Source: UBA11540 sp045536425
GTDB lineage: Bacteria; Bacillota; Clostridia; Oscillospirales; Ruminococcaceae
Direction: 5' to 3'
NCBI GenBank assembly: GCA_045536425.1
Contig: JAZSNN010000011.1
Span: 1-57,062 of the forward strand
DNA: 57,062 nt
Shown here: in pieces, positions 40,757-49,598 of the stretch
Layout of the letters: each line of letters starts with the position of its first letter
Numbering within the stretch: position 1 is the stretch's first letter
The notes under the pieces: model-generated
Seen by the model: only the letters and a program-made list of their open reading frames with translations
Told to the model about the DNA's origin: nothing
Database searches by the model: none
Translations under genes and position numbers: made by a program

Positions 40757-41764
40757 TTATCTTTTTACCCAGCCGACCTTGTGTTTTACCTTGTCGAGTG
40801 TTCTTGCGGCAAGGGACGAAGCCTTGTCGGCACCCGCCTTGTAGCAGGACTCGAGGTATGCCTTGTCAGCAGAAAGGCGCTTGAACTCGTCGCGCACGGG
40901 CTTTAGGTGGTCGGCAACCGCCTGACCTACCGCAACCTTGAAATCGCCGTAGCCCTTGCCGTCGAATTCCTTTTCGACGTCTGCAATAGACTTGTCGGTA
41001 ACGAGCGAGTAGATGGTAATTAGGTTATTTATTCCATCCTTGCCGTCGCGGTATACGACACAAGCGTCGGAGTCGGTGACCGCGCGTTTAAATTTGCGGA
41101 TTATTGTATCCTCGTCGTCGAGAATAGAGATGAATCCGTTCACGTTCTCGTCGGATTTTGACATCTTCTTTGTGGGGTCGGCAAGCGACATTATCTTTGC
41201 GCCCTGCTTTGCGATATAGGGCTCGGGCACTGTAAAAGTGTTCGAGTAGTTGTGATTAAAGCGCTCGGCGATATTTCTCGCAAGCTCGAGGTGCTGTTTC
41301 TGGTCAGCTCCTACGGGCACGAGGTCAGCTTTATAAAGAAGTATATCTGCCGCCATCAAAACAGGATAGGTGAAGAGTCCTGCGTTGATATTATCAGCGT
41401 GCTTTGCGGATTTGTCCTTGAACTGTGTCATTCTCGAAAGCTCGCCAAACTGTGTCGAGCAACCGAGAATCCAGCTGAGCTCCGCGTGTGCAGGAACGTG
41501 GCTCTGGATAAAGGCTATGCTCTTTTCGGGGTCGATTCCACAGGCGAGCATCAACGCATAGGCATCGAGAGTGTTCTTTCTCAGCGCTGCGCCTTCCTGT
41601 CTGACGGTTATGGCGTGCATATCCACTATCGAATAGAGGCAGTTGTAATTTTCCTGCAGTATTCCCCAGTTTTTGACGGCTCCGAGGTAGTTTCCGAGTG
41701 TCATAACACCCGTCGGCTGTATACCGCTGAAGACTATTTTTTTGCGTTCTGTCGTTTCGTTCAT
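40757..41764 (-). CDS. trpS: Tryptophan--tRNA ligase
   Basis: 335 residues, the bacterial norm. The HIGH-equivalent lies in PTGVMTLGNYLGAV (residues 18-30) and KMSKS is at 200-204. It charges tRNA-Trp in the cytoplasm. It is followed by the EamA gene after a hairpin. It lies 10 bases after the aminotransferase gene, which is read first in the same direction, so the two may be co-transcribed. Confidence 0.97.
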   Translation of the reverse strand: MNETTERKKIVFSGIQPTGVMTLGNYLGAVKNWGILQENYNCLYSIVDMHAITVRQEGAALRKNTLDAYALMLACGIDPEKSIAFIQSHVPAHAELSWILGCSTQFGELSRMTQFKDKSAKHADNINAGLFTYPVLMAADILLYKADLVPVGADQKQHLELARNIAERFNHNYSNTFTVPEPYIAKQGAKIMSLADPTKKMSKSDENVNGFISILDDEDTIIRKFKRAVTDSDACVVYRDGKDGINNLITIYSLVTDKSIADVEKEFDGKGYGDFKVAVGQAVADHLKPVRDEFKRLSADKAYLESCYKAGADKASSLAARTLDKVKHKVGWVKR

Positions 41765-41774
41765 AATAACACCT

Positions 41775-42953
41775 TTATAGTTTTATTTGGGAAAGGATAT
41801 CAATACCCTTTATGATATTCTCGTTTGTCGGGGTGGAAAAGTTGAGTCTAAAGGAATGGCAGGGTGCGCTTTTGTCCGCGAGAAAAGCCGTTCCCGGCAC
41901 TACCGCAACGCCCGCTTCGAGAGCGCGTTTACAGTAATCGAGCATATCCACCTCTTCGGGAAGGGTACACCAGACAAAAAGTCCGCCTTCGGGCTTGGTG
42001 TACTCGATTCTCTTGTCGAGCTTTTCCTCCATACAAGAAAGCATCAGTTTGCATTTCCTGCGGTAGATGTCCTTTAGAGATTCGATGTGTTTACTAAAAT
42101 CCGTCGCGGTGAGCATTCTATAACACAGCTGTTGTGCCCAGATGTTCGTGTGCACGTCGGAGGTTTGCTTTGCGGTGACTATCTTTGCTGTGATGGGCGC
42201 GGGTGCGAGTACGTAGCCCACGCGGATGCCGGGAGCGAGTGTCTTCGAAAAGGTTCCGCAGTAGATGACAATTCCCTCTGTGTCATATTTTTTGATACAG
42301 TCCACATCTTCACCCGAAAATCTGAGGTCGCCGTAGGGGTTGTCCTCTAAAATCATAACACCGTATTTTTTTGCAAGGTCATAGGCTTTTTTTCTGCGCT
42401 CTATCGACATCGTTATGCCGGTGGGGTTATTGAAGTTTGGTATGAGGTAGATGAGCTTTGTATTGGGATTTTCGATGAGTGCCCTTTCCAGCTCTTCGAT
42501 TATCATTCCGTCGCTATCGGTCGCAACACCAACAAGGTTTCCACCACAAGCGCGAAAGGCATTTAGTGCTCCGACAAAGCTCGGATTTTCGCAGATTACG
42601 GTGTCGCCCTCGTTGCAGAGCACCGTCGCAGAAAGTCCTATACCCTGCTGTGCTCCCGAAACGATGATAAGGTCGTCGTTTTCGTTTCCTATTCCGTAGC
42701 GGGTTTTGCAAAAATTCTTTAGCTCCTCACGAAGTGGGGTGTAACCCTCTGTGACGGAATACTGCAGTGCGTCTATGGGAGCAGACTTGAGTATATCAGA
42801 TGATATTCTTTCAATCAAATCAGTTGGAAAAGCCTCGGGTGCGGGGTTTCCTGCCGCAAAGGAGATTGTTCCCGACTGCCCTGTGCTTTTGAGAATTTCG
42901 CGGATTTCGGATGCTTTGAGCTGTGATATTCTATTGGAAAACTGATACTGCAT
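41775..42953 (-). CDS. PLP-dependent aminotransferase, class I/II (LysN/2-aminoadipate type)
   Basis: 392 residues. PLP-binding Lys237 lies in CGTFSKTLAPGIRVGY. IVSGAQQGIGL, the IPNFNNPTGITMS loop and LEDNPYGDLRF are typical of the fold-type I subgroup that includes 2-aminoadipate, aromatic and kynurenine aminotransferases and the enzyme part of MocR regulators. There is no N-terminal GntR domain. The amino acid substrate is uncertain. It stands 11 bases downstream of the membrane protein gene at 42965. Confidence 0.9.
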   Translation of the reverse strand: MQYQFSNRISQLKASEIREILKSTGQSGTISFAAGNPAPEAFPTDLIERISSDILKSAPIDALQYSVTEGYTPLREELKNFCKTRYGIGNENDDLIIVSGAQQGIGLSATVLCNEGDTVICENPSFVGALNAFRACGGNLVGVATDSDGMIIEELERALIENPNTKLIYLIPNFNNPTGITMSIERRKKAYDLAKKYGVMILEDNPYGDLRFSGEDVDCIKKYDTEGIVIYCGTFSKTLAPGIRVGYVLAPAPITAKIVTAKQTSDVHTNIWAQQLCYRMLTATDFSKHIESLKDIYRRKCKLMLSCMEEKLDKRIEYTKPEGGLFVWCTLPEEVDMLDYCKRALEAGVAVVPGTAFLADKSAPCHSFRLNFSTPTNENIIKGIDILSQIKL

Positions 42954-42964
42954 ATTTACCTCGT

Positions 42965-43789
42965 TTAGTTTACGGAAACTCTGAGCGGTCTTTCACCGTT
43001 AGCAAAAGGACTCGGAGGATTTTCGAGTGCGTGTGTGAGGGTGTCAAGGAGTCCCTCGTTGATATTTTCAAGCGAAACGTTTTGTGCAGACGCGGTTTTG
43101 TTTCCTTCCTTTAGAGTGATGCTCAAAAACGCTATATTTGGAAGCTCTGCCGACGTGAGAGCCGATTTTATTTCGGTGAGTGTCTGTGCAAGTGACTCTA
43201 CAGAAGCGGTTTTTTCAGCCGTTATATAGAGTGTAAAATCGCACTGTATGTCTGTTTTGACGGGCATATCAACCGTAAATACTCCGCTTTCGCGCGCGTT
43301 GACAAAGTCCAAAACTGCAACAGAAACCTCCGCCTTTTCATCCACCGTGCCGTTTTTCACAAGGGCGGATTTTGCCGTTTCTGAAAAGGAAAGTTCAATT
43401 CTGTCAATAGTATTGAAAAGGTCTTTCACCGAGTCATCATAGTAGTCCCAAACCTCAGCGCCTTTTGCGTATACCGAAAAGTGTGTGTCAACGCTTGTGG
43501 GCGACGTGGCAACAGCGTAGAACGCGCCTGTTTCGCGGTCATACTTTACTTCCGAAAGCTCGAGGTCGAGCGACGGAAAGTTTATATCCATATGGGATTT
43601 TATATTGTTCTCTGCCGACGATTTCAAAACCGGATTTCCAAAGAAATATGAATATGTAAAAAAAGCTATAACCGCGAGCAGAACAGCGGCGAGAACGAGA
43701 ATTATCTTCTTTGCCTTTTGGAGCTTTAGAGTATGTCTTTTCTTTGCCTTTTCCTCGGGGGTGGGCAGGGGATTTCTGTGCTTTGCCAT
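42965..43789 (-). CDS. Single-pass membrane protein, function unknown
   Basis: 274 residues. A basic cytoplasmic N-terminus of about 28 residues (KAKKRHTLKLQKAKK) precedes one membrane helix (about 29-48, IILVLAAVLLAVIAFFTYSYFF). The outer domain of about 220 residues has alternating strands and no cysteine motif. I do not recognise a family. It lies between alr and the aminotransferase gene in the same direction. Confidence 0.75.
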   Translation of the reverse strand: MAKHRNPLPTPEEKAKKRHTLKLQKAKKIILVLAAVLLAVIAFFTYSYFFGNPVLKSSAENNIKSHMDINFPSLDLELSEVKYDRETGAFYAVATSPTSVDTHFSVYAKGAEVWDYYDDSVKDLFNTIDRIELSFSETAKSALVKNGTVDEKAEVSVAVLDFVNARESGVFTVDMPVKTDIQCDFTLYITAEKTASVESLAQTLTEIKSALTSAELPNIAFLSITLKEGNKTASAQNVSLENINEGLLDTLTHALENPPSPFANGERPLRVSVN

Positions 43790-43852
43790 AGATTTTCTCC
43801 TATTGGAATTTTATGTAATATATTTTACACCTTTACCGTCCAAAAGTAAAGG

Positions 43853-43882
43853 AAAAATCGTTGCTTTAGAGCAACGATTTTT
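43853..43882 (-). terminator. Terminator of alr overlapping the stop codon
   Basis: Perfect 12-bp stem AAAAATCGTTGC / GCAACGATTTTT (43853-43864 and 43871-43882). The stop codon of alr (43866-43868) lies in the six-base loop, so the upstream arm is coding. On the minus strand the stem ends in TTTTTCC. Confidence 0.85.
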
Positions 43883-45047
43883 TTGTATTATTGTACATAT
43901 CAACAACTGCGACAGCTTTGCCGTCTTTGAGATAGACTCTTGGCACACGTTTTCCTACCAGACACACAAGCTCGTAGTTTATCGTTTCGCTCTGTACTGC
44001 AAGTTCATCTACGCCGAGAAACTCGCCATTATCTCTTCCAAATAAGGTTACAACGCTTTCCTCGGTGACGCCTTCGATATCGGTGACGTCGACCATTAGC
44101 TGATCCATACAAACCCTACCGAGAATCTTTGCACGTTTGCCGTTCACGAGCACCGACGCGGTGTTTGAAAGCTTTCGCGGATATCCGTCAGCATAGCCCA
44201 CGGGGATGGTCGCGACAAGGGTGTCGCGTTTGAGGGTGTGGGTTCTGCCATAGCCGACAGTGCTTCCTTTTTTGTGCAGACGAAGCTGTGCGATAATCGA
44301 CTTTAGCTCCATAACGGGCACAAAGTCGGTCTTTCTCTGTGCGGGGTCGAGCCCGTAGAGGATAATTCCCGCTCTGACGGCAGTCTGTTGCATCTCGGGG
44401 TAGGTCATAATTCCCGCACTGTTGCAGGAATGAATATAATCAAAGGTGATGCCTTTATTTTTCAGCATTTTTACAGTTTCGCAGAAGGCAGAAAACTGCT
44501 CGTTTGTATACTCTCTGCCGTTTTCGCTGTCCGCTTCGGCAAAGTGGGTGAAAATTCCCGAAAAGCTGAGGTTTGAAAGCTTTGTGCAGTTTTCGATTTC
44601 AGCCACCGCTCTTTCGCGGTCATACATAACGTCAAAGCCGAGTCTGCCCATTCCGCTATCGGTTTTGATATGGCAATCGACGGTAACTCCGAGCTTTTGT
44701 GCCGACTGTGAAAGTTTTTTTGCATAGTCGGTGGAAAACACCGTCTGCGAGATATTATTTTCCGCGAGAACGTCCGCAAACTGCACGGGTGTGACCCCCA
44801 ATATGAGTATCGGGAGCTTTGTTCCTGAAAGTCGAACGTGAAGCGCTTCCTCGAGGTTTGACACCGCAAACGCATCTGCTCCGAGCTTTTCGAGTTCACC
44901 CGTTAGCACCGAGTCACCGTGTCCGTATGCGTCGGCTTTTACAACCGCCATAATACGAGCCGAGGGCACCACTTTTTTGACCATATTAAAGTTATGGGCG
45001 AGACCGTTTAGATCGATCTCAGCCCACGTTCTTTTCAAAAAATCCAC
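43866..45047 (-). CDS. alr: Alanine racemase
   Basis: 393 residues from a GTG at 45047 with AAGGGAG seven bases before it; the frame is open further upstream but that part overlaps mreB and does not look like the family. PLP-binding Lys37 lies in MAVVKADAYGHG. IHSCNSAGI, VGYGRTHTL and IPVGYADGYPR are conserved segments. It makes D-alanine for peptidoglycan. It lies 32 bases after mreB, consistent with one cell-wall operon. Confidence 0.95.
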   Translation of the reverse strand: MDFLKRTWAEIDLNGLAHNFNMVKKVVPSARIMAVVKADAYGHGDSVLTGELEKLGADAFAVSNLEEALHVRLSGTKLPILILGVTPVQFADVLAENNISQTVFSTDYAKKLSQSAQKLGVTVDCHIKTDSGMGRLGFDVMYDRERAVAEIENCTKLSNLSFSGIFTHFAEADSENGREYTNEQFSAFCETVKMLKNKGITFDYIHSCNSAGIMTYPEMQQTAVRAGIILYGLDPAQRKTDFVPVMELKSIIAQLRLHKKGSTVGYGRTHTLKRDTLVATIPVGYADGYPRKLSNTASVLVNGKRAKILGRVCMDQLMVDVTDIEGVTEESVVTLFGRDNGEFLGVDELAVQSETINYELVCLVGKRVPRVYLKDGKAVAVVDMYNNTKKSLL

Positions 45048-45079
45048 ACTACCACTCCCTTGGGGTGATAAAGTCATCC

Positions 45080-46096
45080 TTATCTCTTGGATGCGAGAGG
45101 GTTTATAAAGCCTTCCTTGAGCTCGTCGATGTACTTGAGGCACTTTTGTGTTCCAATTGCAACACATTCGACGGGGTCGGGGGCAAGACGGCACTTGAGT
45201 CCTGTTCTCTCGGTGATGAGCTTATCAAGACCTTCGAGCATTGCTCCACCACCTGTGAGATGGATACCGTTTTTGATAATATCGCCCGTGAGCTCGGGAG
45301 GAGTTACGTCCAAAACGCTGATTACAGCGGTGATAATGGTTTCAACAAGCTCCTTGAGCGCCTCGTAGATTTCTGTCGAGGTTACCTCTATCTTCTGCGG
45401 GAAGCCTGTGTAGAGGTTCCTTCCCTTTATCTCCATTGTCTTTTCTTCGCTGGGCGGATATGCACAGCCGATAGTTCTCTTAACGCTTTCGGCAGTCTTT
45501 TCACCGATAAGCACGTTGTGACGGTTTTTGATTTCCTTGACGATAGCCTGGTCGAACTTGTTTCCTGCCATCTTTACAGAGGTCTTTGTAACGATACCGC
45601 CAAGAGAGATGACAGCGATGTCGGTGGTTCCTCCGCCAATGTCAACTATCATATTTCCCTCGGGAGTGAGAACGTCGAGTCCCGCACCGATAGCTGCAGC
45701 AAGTGGCTCTTCGATGAGGAATATCTTTCTGGCACCCGCCATAATAGCCGCATCAACAACCGCCATCGACTCAACGTCGGTGGTTCCCGAAGGAATACAG
45801 AAAACTATACGGGGTTTGAAGATTCTGTTAGAGCAAACGCGACGAACGTAGTGTTTTATCATTTCCTCGGTCATAACGTAGTCGGAGATAACGCCATCCT
45901 CAAGAGGACGCACCGCACGTATACGGTCGGGTGTTCTTCCAAGCATTTTATATGCATCGGAGCCGACGCTTATTACCTTTCCAGACTGTGTATCAACCGC
46001 GATAACCGAAGGCTCGGTGAGGACTACTCCCTTTTCCTTTGTGTAGATAAGTACGCTGGTAGTACCAAGGTCGATTCCTATATCCATAAGTGCCAT
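45080..46096 (-). CDS. mreB: Rod shape-determining protein MreB/Mbl
   Basis: 338 residues, actin-like. Phosphate-1 loop DIGIDLGTTSVLIYTK, phosphate-2 IVDIGGGTTDIAVISLGG and the adenosine motif LTGGGAMLEGLDKLI are intact. It forms membrane-bound filaments that guide lateral wall synthesis, so the cell is expected to be rod-shaped. The neighbours alr and a class A PBP serve the same process. MreB or Mbl cannot be told apart from sequence alone here, and mreCD are not adjacent. Confidence 0.93.
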   Translation of the reverse strand: MALMDIGIDLGTTSVLIYTKEKGVVLTEPSVIAVDTQSGKVISVGSDAYKMLGRTPDRIRAVRPLEDGVISDYVMTEEMIKHYVRRVCSNRIFKPRIVFCIPSGTTDVESMAVVDAAIMAGARKIFLIEEPLAAAIGAGLDVLTPEGNMIVDIGGGTTDIAVISLGGIVTKTSVKMAGNKFDQAIVKEIKNRHNVLIGEKTAESVKRTIGCAYPPSEEKTMEIKGRNLYTGFPQKIEVTSTEIYEALKELVETIITAVISVLDVTPPELTGDIIKNGIHLTGGGAMLEGLDKLITERTGLKCRLAPDPVECVAIGTQKCLKYIDELKEGFINPLASKR

Positions 46097-46132
46097 AATT
46101 ATACACCATCCTAAATCTATGTATATATAACT

Positions 46133-46161
46133 ATTATAACCTCTAAAATCTTAAAATTCAA
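46133..46161 (-). promoter_or_regulatory. mreB-alr promoter
   Basis: Minus strand TTGAAT (46156-46161), 17-base spacer, TATAAT (46133-46138). Confidence 0.65.
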
Positions 46162-46184
46162 CAGTATATTGCGGATATTTTAAA

Positions 46185-46208
46185 GCAGAGGGAATTTTTT
46201 CCCTCTGC
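46185..46208 (-). terminator. Terminator of the class A PBP gene
   Basis: Perfect 10-bp stem GCAGAGGGAA / TTCCCTCTGC with loop TTTT; on the minus strand TTTAAAATATCC follows. Confidence 0.75.
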
Positions 46209-46219
46209 CCTATACTTTA

Positions 46220-48421
46220 TCAGTTTGTGGGATAACCGTTACCCCAGAAAAGCGGGTTGTCCGGGTCGTTGGAGTTGCCGTTACCGCTCATTCCCGGCCA
46301 CCAATATCCTCCGCCGTGAAGCGGACATTCCTGCGGAGTGCGGGAGGTGCTGTAGTAGCCAAGTGCTGTTCTCGAACATCCGTAGGATGCGAGCATTCCC
46401 GTATCTTTACAGTAGCTGAGCTGCACGATATTGTTTCCAAGGTTGAAGGTCTTTTGGGGGTTGGGTTTGTTTTTATAAACCTCTTTAAAAACGGTACCGA
46501 TGAGTGCAGGTGGCGGATAGGGGGAGTTGTAGCTGATAGCCTTCTGCTCATCAAAGCCCATCCAAACCGCTGTTACATATTCGGGAGTGAGTCCCGCGCA
46601 CCAGAGGTCTTTGTTATCCGAGGTCGTACCTGTCTTTGCCGCAGTTTCAATCTCAGAAGAGAAGCGGGCAGGTGTACCTGTACCGCCTGTTGCAACGCTC
46701 TGCAAAAGCTTGTTCATTACAGCCGCGGTGCCCTGCGAGATAACGCGCTTGGGGTTGCCGTCCTTTTCGAGAAGGAGATTTCCCGATGCATCGTAGACCG
46801 TTGTGTAGGTGTGGGGCTCGTAGTAGATACCGCCGTTGCCGAATATCGCGTATGCCGATGCCATTTCAACAACCGAAACACCTTCTGTGAGTGAGCCGAG
46901 GCTCATAGGAGAAATAGCGTTATCAGTAAACACCTTACCGCCGATTACGGTACTGCTTGTTATCTTTGAAAAACCGAGTCGGTTTGTCAGATGGTCGAAT
47001 ACGACCGAGAAGCCGACCTGCTCACAAACCTTTGCCGCTATGGTATTACAGGAAACCTGTATCGCCTTTTCGATGGTCATCGTGGTGCCGTAGCGGTACT
47101 GAGTGTAGTAGTTTACAGGCCATTCCATCTCGCCGTCTTCGTCGAGGTCCATAAACGGCTCGTCTGCCATTATGGTAGACCAGGAAATCAGTCCTTCCTC
47201 GAGAGCGAGGGAGTAGAGTCCTATCGGTTTTATGGTCGAACCGGGGGAACGGTATGCCATAGTTGCACGGTTGTAGGAACGGGATTCGGTCTTTTCACCG
47301 CGTCCGCCGACTATTCCGAGGATGCTTCCGTCGTAGCCGAGAATCGCCATAGCCGCCTGAGGCTGTTCCTTGTTGTTGACCTTTAAAATGTAATCGTCGT
47401 CGTTTTCAAAAACTGTTTCGAGAGAGGTCTGAACATTTTTATCATAGGTGGTGTGTATCTGCAGACCACCACTGAGAATCTTGTTTATCGCAGCCGAGCG
47501 GGTGTATCCGTATTCATAGCAAAGGTCGTCTGCAACCTCCTCGATAACGGTATCAACGTACCAGCTGTTTGTGGAGGTTATCTTTTCGGCATACTGCTGT
47601 TTCTGGAAGTGAAGTTCCTCTGCAACCGCTGCATCGTGTTCTTCCTGAGTTATAAACCCAGCCTTGAGCATCTCGTTTAGGATATATCCCTGACGAACCT
47701 TATTGTTTTCGGGATAGGAGAAGGGGTTGTAGTACACGGGGTACTGTGTGATGGCGATTATCGAAGCGGATTCCGCAAGGGTCAGTTCGCTTACGTCCTT
47801 GTCGAAATAGAGGTTTGCCGCCGCCTGTACACCGTTTGTATTGTTGCCGAGGTGGATGGTGTTGAGGTATGCTTCGAGAATTTCGTCCTTTGAGTATTCT
47901 TTTTCAAGATTTAGCGCAGAGAAGATTTCCTTTATCTTTCTCTCAACCCTTACCTCGTCGTTACCGGTGAGGTTTTTGATTAGCTGTTGGGTGATGGTAG
48001 AACCACCCTGACGACTAACCTTGACACCTACCGCGCGAAGAAGCTCGTTTGCGGTAGAGCCGAGGGTACGCTTCCAGTCAACACCCTTGTGCTTTTCGTA
48101 GCGCTTATCCTCTGCCGCAATTGCCGCTTTCTGCAGGTGGTCGGGCATCTCCTCGATACCAACCCAAATTCTGTTTTCCTCGCCGTGCAGACGCTCTAGC
48201 TCATACTCGTTGCCATATTCATCTGTAGCATAGATAACCGAGGTGTAGTTGAGCTTTATGTTACGGATATCTACTCCGGGGTCAATGTTGATAAATTGGA
48301 GTATATATATTGCAAAGGTAGTGCCCACTATACACGCAGTTATTATAAGTATCAGAAAAAGCGTGGCAAATCCGCGTTTGAGCATCGTGGCTACCGGACC
48401 GCGTTTTTTTGCTTTTGCCAT
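46220..48421 (-). CDS. Class A penicillin-binding protein (PBP1A type)
   Basis: 733 residues. After a basic tail and one membrane helix (about 20-42), the glycosyltransferase 51 domain (about 65-245) has catalytic Glu104 in AAEDKRYEKHKGVDW and GGSTITQQLIKN. The transpeptidase domain (about 320-680) has Ser395 in STIK (395-398), SCN at 457-459 and KTG at 596-598. It polymerises and cross-links peptidoglycan outside the membrane. The short C-terminal tail is Gly/Asn/Pro-rich. AGGAGG precedes the ATG. Confidence 0.96.
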   Translation of the reverse strand: MAKAKKRGPVATMLKRGFATLFLILIITACIVGTTFAIYILQFINIDPGVDIRNIKLNYTSVIYATDEYGNEYELERLHGEENRIWVGIEEMPDHLQKAAIAAEDKRYEKHKGVDWKRTLGSTANELLRAVGVKVSRQGGSTITQQLIKNLTGNDEVRVERKIKEIFSALNLEKEYSKDEILEAYLNTIHLGNNTNGVQAAANLYFDKDVSELTLAESASIIAITQYPVYYNPFSYPENNKVRQGYILNEMLKAGFITQEEHDAAVAEELHFQKQQYAEKITSTNSWYVDTVIEEVADDLCYEYGYTRSAAINKILSGGLQIHTTYDKNVQTSLETVFENDDDYILKVNNKEQPQAAMAILGYDGSILGIVGGRGEKTESRSYNRATMAYRSPGSTIKPIGLYSLALEEGLISWSTIMADEPFMDLDEDGEMEWPVNYYTQYRYGTTMTIEKAIQVSCNTIAAKVCEQVGFSVVFDHLTNRLGFSKITSSTVIGGKVFTDNAISPMSLGSLTEGVSVVEMASAYAIFGNGGIYYEPHTYTTVYDASGNLLLEKDGNPKRVISQGTAAVMNKLLQSVATGGTGTPARFSSEIETAAKTGTTSDNKDLWCAGLTPEYVTAVWMGFDEQKAISYNSPYPPPALIGTVFKEVYKNKPNPQKTFNLGNNIVQLSYCKDTGMLASYGCSRTALGYYSTSRTPQECPLHGGGYWWPGMSGNGNSNDPDNPLFWGNGYPTN

Positions 48422-48482
48422 TTTACCGCCTCCTAGCTGTGACGGAGTTCATTCGTCGATAGAATTTTTTGCCTTTTTATAC

Positions 48483-48511
48483 AGTATACCACTTATGTGA
48501 GATTTTTTCAA
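48483..48511 (-). promoter_or_regulatory. Promoter of the class A PBP gene
   Basis: Minus strand TTGAAA (48506-48511), 17-base spacer, TATACT (48483-48488). Confidence 0.65.
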
Positions 48512-48536
48512 GGAAATGATGCAGATTCAAAAAAAT

Positions 48537-49400
48537 TTAAGAATTGAGAAACAAAATGTCATCATAACTGAGTTCGGGGTGGAGGGCGAGGTTTATAGCA
48601 AGGGCAACTAGTGACGAGGCTCTTTTTATCACGGTATCGATATCTCGGGTGGTTACCATCATCGTATATCCGTCGGGATTTATGCGTTCCTCCTGTGTTT
48701 TGTCAACACCGAAAACACTCTGCGCCATTGTGACGGCATCGACTACGGTGGGAACGCCTATTGCGATTACGGGCACACCCAGAAGCTCCTTTGTTATTGC
48801 GGTGCGGGAATTTTGCACGCCCGCTCCGGGGGCGATTCCCGTGTCGCAGAGCTGAACTGTCGAGGTTAGTCTACTGAGCTCGCGGGCGGCAAGTGCATCA
48901 ACGACGATGACGGCAGAGGGGTTTATCTTTTGTACCACCGAGTGTATCAGCTCGGCGCTCTCGATTCCCGTTTGTCCCAAAACTCCCGTTGCCACCACCG
49001 AAACACCGCGCAGTTTTTCTAGTCCGAAGGTTTGTGCCGACGATCTGCGGAAATGGCGGGTGGAAAGCACGTTGTCAGCGACCAGCGGACCGAGCGCGTC
49101 GGGAGTTATCTCGCGGTTTCCGAGTCCTGCGACAAGCACCTCGCCTTCGGGCAGAAAGGCGCGTATCTCCTCTGCCAAAAGCTGTGCCTTGTCCGAAAAA
49201 TCCTCCGAATAGTCAAAGAGCCTTTTCTTCGACAGTGTGACGTAGTTTCCCATCGGTTTCCCCAGTTTTTCTGCAGTGGCTTTTTCGGTAATCTCAATCC
49301 TCGTGATATCTAAACCCGAGCGGTTATCCTCGCTTTTCCTTATTCCTTTTTGGCTATGAAGGTCGGCTACCGACTCTACGGCAAGGTCTGTTCTTAGCAT
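48537..49400 (-). CDS. gpr: Germination protease (GPR, family A25)
   Basis: 287 residues. MLRTDLAVES at the start resembles the autoprocessing site of the zymogen. VLVAGLGNREITPDALGPL, VVDALAARELSRL and GVQNSRTAITKELLGVPVIAIGVPTVVDA are the conserved aspartic/amide segments of the family. It is made in the forespore and degrades small acid-soluble spore proteins at germination, so the organism is expected to form endospores. I saw no convincing sigma-G promoter before it. Confidence 0.95.
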   Translation of the reverse strand: MLRTDLAVESVADLHSQKGIRKSEDNRSGLDITRIEITEKATAEKLGKPMGNYVTLSKKRLFDYSEDFSDKAQLLAEEIRAFLPEGEVLVAGLGNREITPDALGPLVADNVLSTRHFRRSSAQTFGLEKLRGVSVVATGVLGQTGIESAELIHSVVQKINPSAVIVVDALAARELSRLTSTVQLCDTGIAPGAGVQNSRTAITKELLGVPVIAIGVPTVVDAVTMAQSVFGVDKTQEERINPDGYTMMVTTRDIDTVIKRASSLVALAINLALHPELSYDDILFLNS

Positions 49401-49481
49401 ATTAACCTATTTCCCCTATCTATAATAAAGGTTTTTTATTGTTTTTTGCAGACATTTTGTCTTTATACCGAAAATGTGAAA

Positions 49482-49540
49482 AAAGCCCTTGAAAAAAACG
49501 GGGTTTTGATGTACAATATATCGTGGTTGATAAGGGCTTT
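49482..49540 (+). promoter_or_regulatory. pgk operon promoter flanked by an inverted repeat
   Basis: TTGAAA (49489-49494), 17-base spacer, TACAAT (49512-49517). A perfect 9-bp inverted repeat AAAGCCCTT / AAGGGCTTT (49482-49490 and 49532-49540) brackets the promoter, touching the -35 box on the left and the start of the transcript on the right. It could be a repressor site. Confidence 0.6.
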
Positions 49541-49598
49541 CTTGTCACGTAAAACGCAGTCAAAAATTAACTTTACAATATGAAAGGAAGTAGACCAC

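Noticed and set aside
45048..45194. Longer alr product starting at 45194
   Set aside because: The added 49 residues overlap mreB in another frame and do not resemble the alanine racemase N-terminus; the GTG at 45047 has a good ribosome binding site.
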